NCBI RefSeq assembly: GCF_019977655.1
Contig: NZ_AP024849.1
Location: 741,001 to 805,000, forward strand
Length of the DNA stretch: 64,000 nt
Source of the DNA: Clostridium gelidum
GTDB taxonomy: Bacteria; Bacillota; Clostridia; Clostridiales; Clostridiaceae
Reading direction: 5' to 3'
Translations under genes and position numbers: made by a program
Notes under the pieces: model-generated
Told to the model about the DNA's origin: nothing
Databases searched by the model: none
What the model saw: the letters and a program-made list of their open reading frames with translations, nothing else
Shown: in pieces, positions 61,653 to 64,000 of the stretch
How the letters are laid out: every line of letters begins with the position of its first letter
Numbering within the stretch: position 1 is the stretch's first letter

Positions 61653-62110
61653 AATTTCAACTCCTTTATATAATCATATCTTTCTCCGTACGGAGTTAAA
61701 GTTATTTTTCTATAATCTTCGTCACTTTCAAAGTCTTTTTCTATTTTTATATGAAGTAAGTCCTTTGGTAAAATTTCTTCTATATAATTTGCCCATTCTA
61801 TAATAGATACGGCATCTGAAAATATATAATCATCAAATCCAATTGCATAAATTTCATCAGGATCACTTACTCTATAAACATCAAAATGATTAAGTTTTAA
61901 TCTTCCACCTTCATATTCATTAACAATTGTAAAGGTTGGACTTGTAATAGTATCATTTATGCCTAAACCCTTTGCAATTCCTTTTGTAATATGGGTTTTA
62001 CCAGTTCCTAAATCGCCAGTTAAACAAATTATATCACCAGGTTTCAATAATTCACCTAATTTTATTCCTAATTGAGTAGTATCATCTACGCCATAAACTT
62101 CAAATTCCAT
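61649..62110 (-). CDS. tsaE: tRNA t6A synthesis ATPase TsaE
   Basis: 153 residues from the ATG at 62110 (AAGGAGG upstream on the minus strand); a longer frame to 62140 overlaps that site. P-loop LTGDLGTGKTHITKGIAKG, switch-like SPTFTIVNEYEG, and FDVYRVSDPDE plus IIEWANYIE. First gene of tsaE-tsaB-rimI. Its ATPase activity drives the TsaB-TsaD-TsaE cycle. Confidence 0.96.
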   Translation of the reverse strand: MEFEVYGVDDTTQLGIKLGELLKPGDIICLTGDLGTGKTHITKGIAKGLGINDTITSPTFTIVNEYEGGRLKLNHFDVYRVSDPDEIYAIGFDDYIFSDAVSIIEWANYIEEILPKDLLHIKIEKDFESDEDYRKITLTPYGERYDYIKELKL

Positions 62111-62408
62111 GAAATGCCTCCTTAATAAGTGAGAACTCAAATATTATATTTAGAATTTTTAATTTAATTCTATGATCTAAAAACACATAATAAAAATTTA
62201 AGTATATAAATTCCCATTCTTTTATTTTATCTCAAAATTGTATAAAAGCAAATTAATAAAATATCTAATAAGGAAGATGATTAAGAAAAATTAGTTTTGT
62301 TATTTATTTTCATGTGCCTAAATTAAATATTCAGAAATATGTAATAAATTTATATATATTTATTTCAAATTTATTGGTATAATAAAACCGAATATATACT
62401 AAACTAAA

Positions 62409-62440
62409 TTGACATATTAATACGAAAAGTAATATATAAT
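62409..62440 (+). promoter_or_regulatory. Probable promoter of the ZnuA-like gene
   Basis: TTGACA at 62409-62414 with TATATA/TATAAT at 62433-62440. The remaining 62111-62563 gap is A+T-rich; it holds a right-end fragment of the 159-bp repeat (about 62295-62319) and the divergent tsaE promoter region, and no gene. Confidence 0.5.
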
Positions 62441-62563
62441 AATTAGTGTAGATATTAATTATTATATATATTAATAAAATGTAAGTGGAAAATTCAATTA
62501 GAATGCTAGTTGAAAATAAGATTATAAAAATAAGCAGTTAAAAATTTTGGAGGTGACTTATTT

Positions 62564-63427
62564 TTGAAGAAGATTACCTTTGCAATGGTAATAATAACTA
62601 TTGCATTATCTTTTGGTATGAGTGTATTTTCAAGCCCTTTATTAGCCAATACTGATAATAGTAGAATTGAAAATAGAGATAAGTATCTAAATATAATGAC
62701 AGTTAATAAACCTCAGTATGATATGGTTAAGAAAATTATAAAAGAAAAAAATAATGTAGAATATATGTTTACTAATCAAAAAGACATTAGTGAATTTAAA
62801 TATAGCGAAGATGTTTTAAATAATATATCAAATATGGATTTATTTATATATTCAGGAACTTCATTTGAACCTTGGAGTAAGTCGTTTATCGATGAATTAA
62901 AGAAGGGGAATCTTGGAATAATAAATTTAGCTAGAGGTGTAAGGCTTTTAGATGATGTCCATAATAAAGAGAATCCATGTTATTTTGAAGGTATAGAAGA
63001 GTATAAGATAGCATTATATAATGTAAAGGCAGCTATTCAAGATAGAGATCCTCAAAATAGGGATTATTATGAAGAGAATTATAATGATGCTATTAAAGAA
63101 TTTGATGGGAATATAAAAAAATATGAGGATAAAATAAAATCACTCAATGAGTATAAATTTATAACATTGAATAATGATTTTGATTATTTAACTAAATCTC
63201 TAAATTTAAATACAATTCAGCTTGATAATCATGAAATAACTGAATTTGTAAAGATTAATAATATAGATCCTAAAAAAGTTATTATAATAGTAGATGGAGA
63301 ACAAGGAACAAAAATTAACGTAGCAGGATACAGCACAATAAACCTATGGAAGTATTATGGCAAAATGTCTTTTGATGATTTGATTTTATGGAATGTAAAT
63401 GAATTATCGAAATGGTCAAAAAACTAA
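62564..63427 (+). CDS. ZnuA-like metal-binding protein, degenerate metal site
   Basis: 287 residues, TTG at 62564 with TTGGAGGTGA upstream. N-terminal signal/anchor (about 1-29), no lipobox Cys. The fold signature IYSGTSFEPWSKSFIDEL matches cluster A-I metal receptors (ZnuA/TroA). The usual metal-binding His positions are not evident: the segment where D-P-H-x-W is expected reads NPCYFEGIEEY. There are no permease or ATPase genes beside it. It could bind another ligand, or metal with other residues. Confidence 0.75.
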   Translation: MKKITFAMVIITIALSFGMSVFSSPLLANTDNSRIENRDKYLNIMTVNKPQYDMVKKIIKEKNNVEYMFTNQKDISEFKYSEDVLNNISNMDLFIYSGTSFEPWSKSFIDELKKGNLGIINLARGVRLLDDVHNKENPCYFEGIEEYKIALYNVKAAIQDRDPQNRDYYEENYNDAIKEFDGNIKKYEDKIKSLNEYKFITLNNDFDYLTKSLNLNTIQLDNHEITEFVKINNIDPKKVIIIVDGEQGTKINVAGYSTINLWKYYGKMSFDDLILWNVNELSKWSKN

Positions 63428-63545
63428 AGAAGTTACGGCGTTAGGCGTTAGTAATATAAAATAACTTAAATATAGATATTAGAAGTATAATTTTAACTTT
63501 TGGTATCCATAATATTATATTTCTCAGTGTAAAATGAAAAATTTG

Positions 63546-63574
63546 TTGATTTATTTATAAATGTGTTATATAAT
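63546..63574 (+). promoter_or_regulatory. Promoter of tRNA-Trp
   Basis: TTGATT (63546-63551), 17-base spacer, TATAAT (63569-63574), with the tRNA beginning 12 bases later. Confidence 0.7.
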
Positions 63575-63586
63575 CATTATTGTCTT

Positions 63587-63661
63587 AGGGGTATGGCTCA
63601 ACGGTAGAGTAGTGGTCTCCAAAACCATTGATTCTAGGTTCGAATCCTAGTGCCCCTGCCA
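63587..63661 (+). tRNA. trnW: tRNA-Trp (anticodon CCA)
   Basis: 75 nt with encoded CCA end. Acceptor AGGGGTA pairs with TGCCCCT; the anticodon loop is CTCCAAA with anticodon CCA; the T arm has GGTTCGAATCC. It has its own promoter and terminator. Confidence 0.97.
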
Positions 63662-63668
63662 CAAAGGT

Positions 63669-63697
63669 CGTAGTACGTTGTACTACGGCTTTTTTTG
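63669..63697 (+). terminator. Terminator of tRNA-Trp
   Basis: CGTAGTAC (63669-63676) and GTACTACG (63680-63687) pair with a short loop, followed by a run of T. Confidence 0.9.
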
Positions 63698-63996
63698 TTC
63701 GTCCAGCATGTTTGCTGAGCCGACAGGCTGAAAGAATTCTGCGTCGCCGTACTGATAGGAAGACAACTCGAATGCAAGTGCGTTACTGGTAACGGTAATA
63801 TATGAAGGAAGAGCTAGAGGACATGTGGAACATAACGCAAGTAAACCAAGTATTGGCTTATAAAGTGGATAACCTTGCAAAAAGTGGGAAAGTCCTAAAT
63901 TCGGTAGTTATTCTATAAGTTCTTATGGATGGGTTCACATGGGGCAGGCAAACCTAACTGGAGAAGCTTTATATTATCTTAGAAATAAATAAAACC
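63698..63996 (+). pseudogene. Decayed coding stretch at the window end
   Basis: Base composition is richer in G+C than its surroundings up to about 63880. Plus-strand frames are broken by several stops, but the last 30 codons to the TAA near 63992 read FGSYSISSYGWVHMGQANLT and GEALYYLRNK, which looks like a real protein C-terminus. I infer a remnant of a larger gene inserted next to the tRNA. Family not recognised. Confidence 0.4.
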
Positions 63997-64000
63997 AAAT

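Noticed and set aside
63683..63880. 65-residue minus-strand frame after tRNA-Trp
   Set aside because: Overlaps the tRNA terminator, has no ribosome site, and the region looks like decayed sequence on both strands.

Overview
The window reads as a chromosomal segment of a strictly fermentative, low-GC Clostridium (sensu stricto; the C. beijerinckii group is a plausible guess, not proven). The reasons are the strong A+T bias, the gene order rnfCDGEAB, paired flavodiiron proteins with rubredoxin, an FMN riboswitch ahead of ribU, AGGAGG-type ribosome sites, and many small palindromic intergenic repeats.

Layout. 1-6.1 kb: the Rnf Na+/H+-translocating ferredoxin:NAD+ oxidoreductase (rnfC is cut by the window edge) followed by apbE, which attaches FMN to RnfG and RnfD. 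6.4-10.6 kb: an acyl-CoA dehydrogenase/EtfA/rubredoxin fusion with a flavodiiron protein, and a convergent Fe-S-type Rrf2 regulator. Both promoter regions carry the same 19-bp palindrome. 10.7-11.6 kb: a NusG-domain-II protein and a Gx-type membrane protein. 12.2-20.4 kb: response regulator, a decayed IS1595-like insertion with a 52-bp tandem array, then ABC transporter, erythromycin-esterase-like protein and histidine kinase. 20.7-26.5 kb: secreted wall-binding protein, two flavodoxin-fold reductases divergent from a TetR regulator, a broken gene, a small secreted protein and an AAA-ATPase/nuclease-like protein. 26.8-32.9 kb: a complete two-component system around an ABC exporter with three paralogous permeases, plus a secreted protein that shares its promoter. 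33.1-35.6 kb: hemerythrin and a chemoreceptor. 36.2-41.4 kb: a glycerol-3-phosphate ABC importer with a glycerophosphodiesterase. 41.7-46 kb: hypothetical and very small membrane proteins and a second chemoreceptor. 46.1-49.2 kb: MFS pump with an ABC-F protein. 50.5-53.2 kb: ECF sigma/DUF4179 pair, then FMN riboswitch and ribU. 53.9-55.4 kb: second flavodiiron protein with rubredoxin behind two PerR-like boxes. 56-58.5 kb: DeoR regulator and a methyltransferase-like/TPR protein. 58.5-60.4 kb: IS1182-family element. 60.4-62.1 kb: tsaE-tsaB-rimI. 62.5-64 kb: ZnuA-like lipoprotein-type gene, tRNA-Trp and a decayed stretch.

Theme. Flavin supply (ribU), flavin attachment (apbE), flavin-based energy conservation (Rnf) and flavin-based oxygen/NO reduction (two flavodiiron systems) lie together. 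The two flavodiiron systems appear to be under different sensors: an Rrf2 Fe-S regulator for one and PerR for the other.

Most unusual material: (a) a roughly 63-nt, 83%-conserved leader-like element with alternative stems, present twice ahead of unrelated genes; (b) several families of palindromic mobile repeats, one of which supplies the stop codon of a chemoreceptor; (c) the dehydrogenase/EtfA/rubredoxin fusion; (d) several small ORFs with good ribosome sites. No CRISPR array, prophage or rRNA was seen. All functional calls are by reading motifs; no database search was run.
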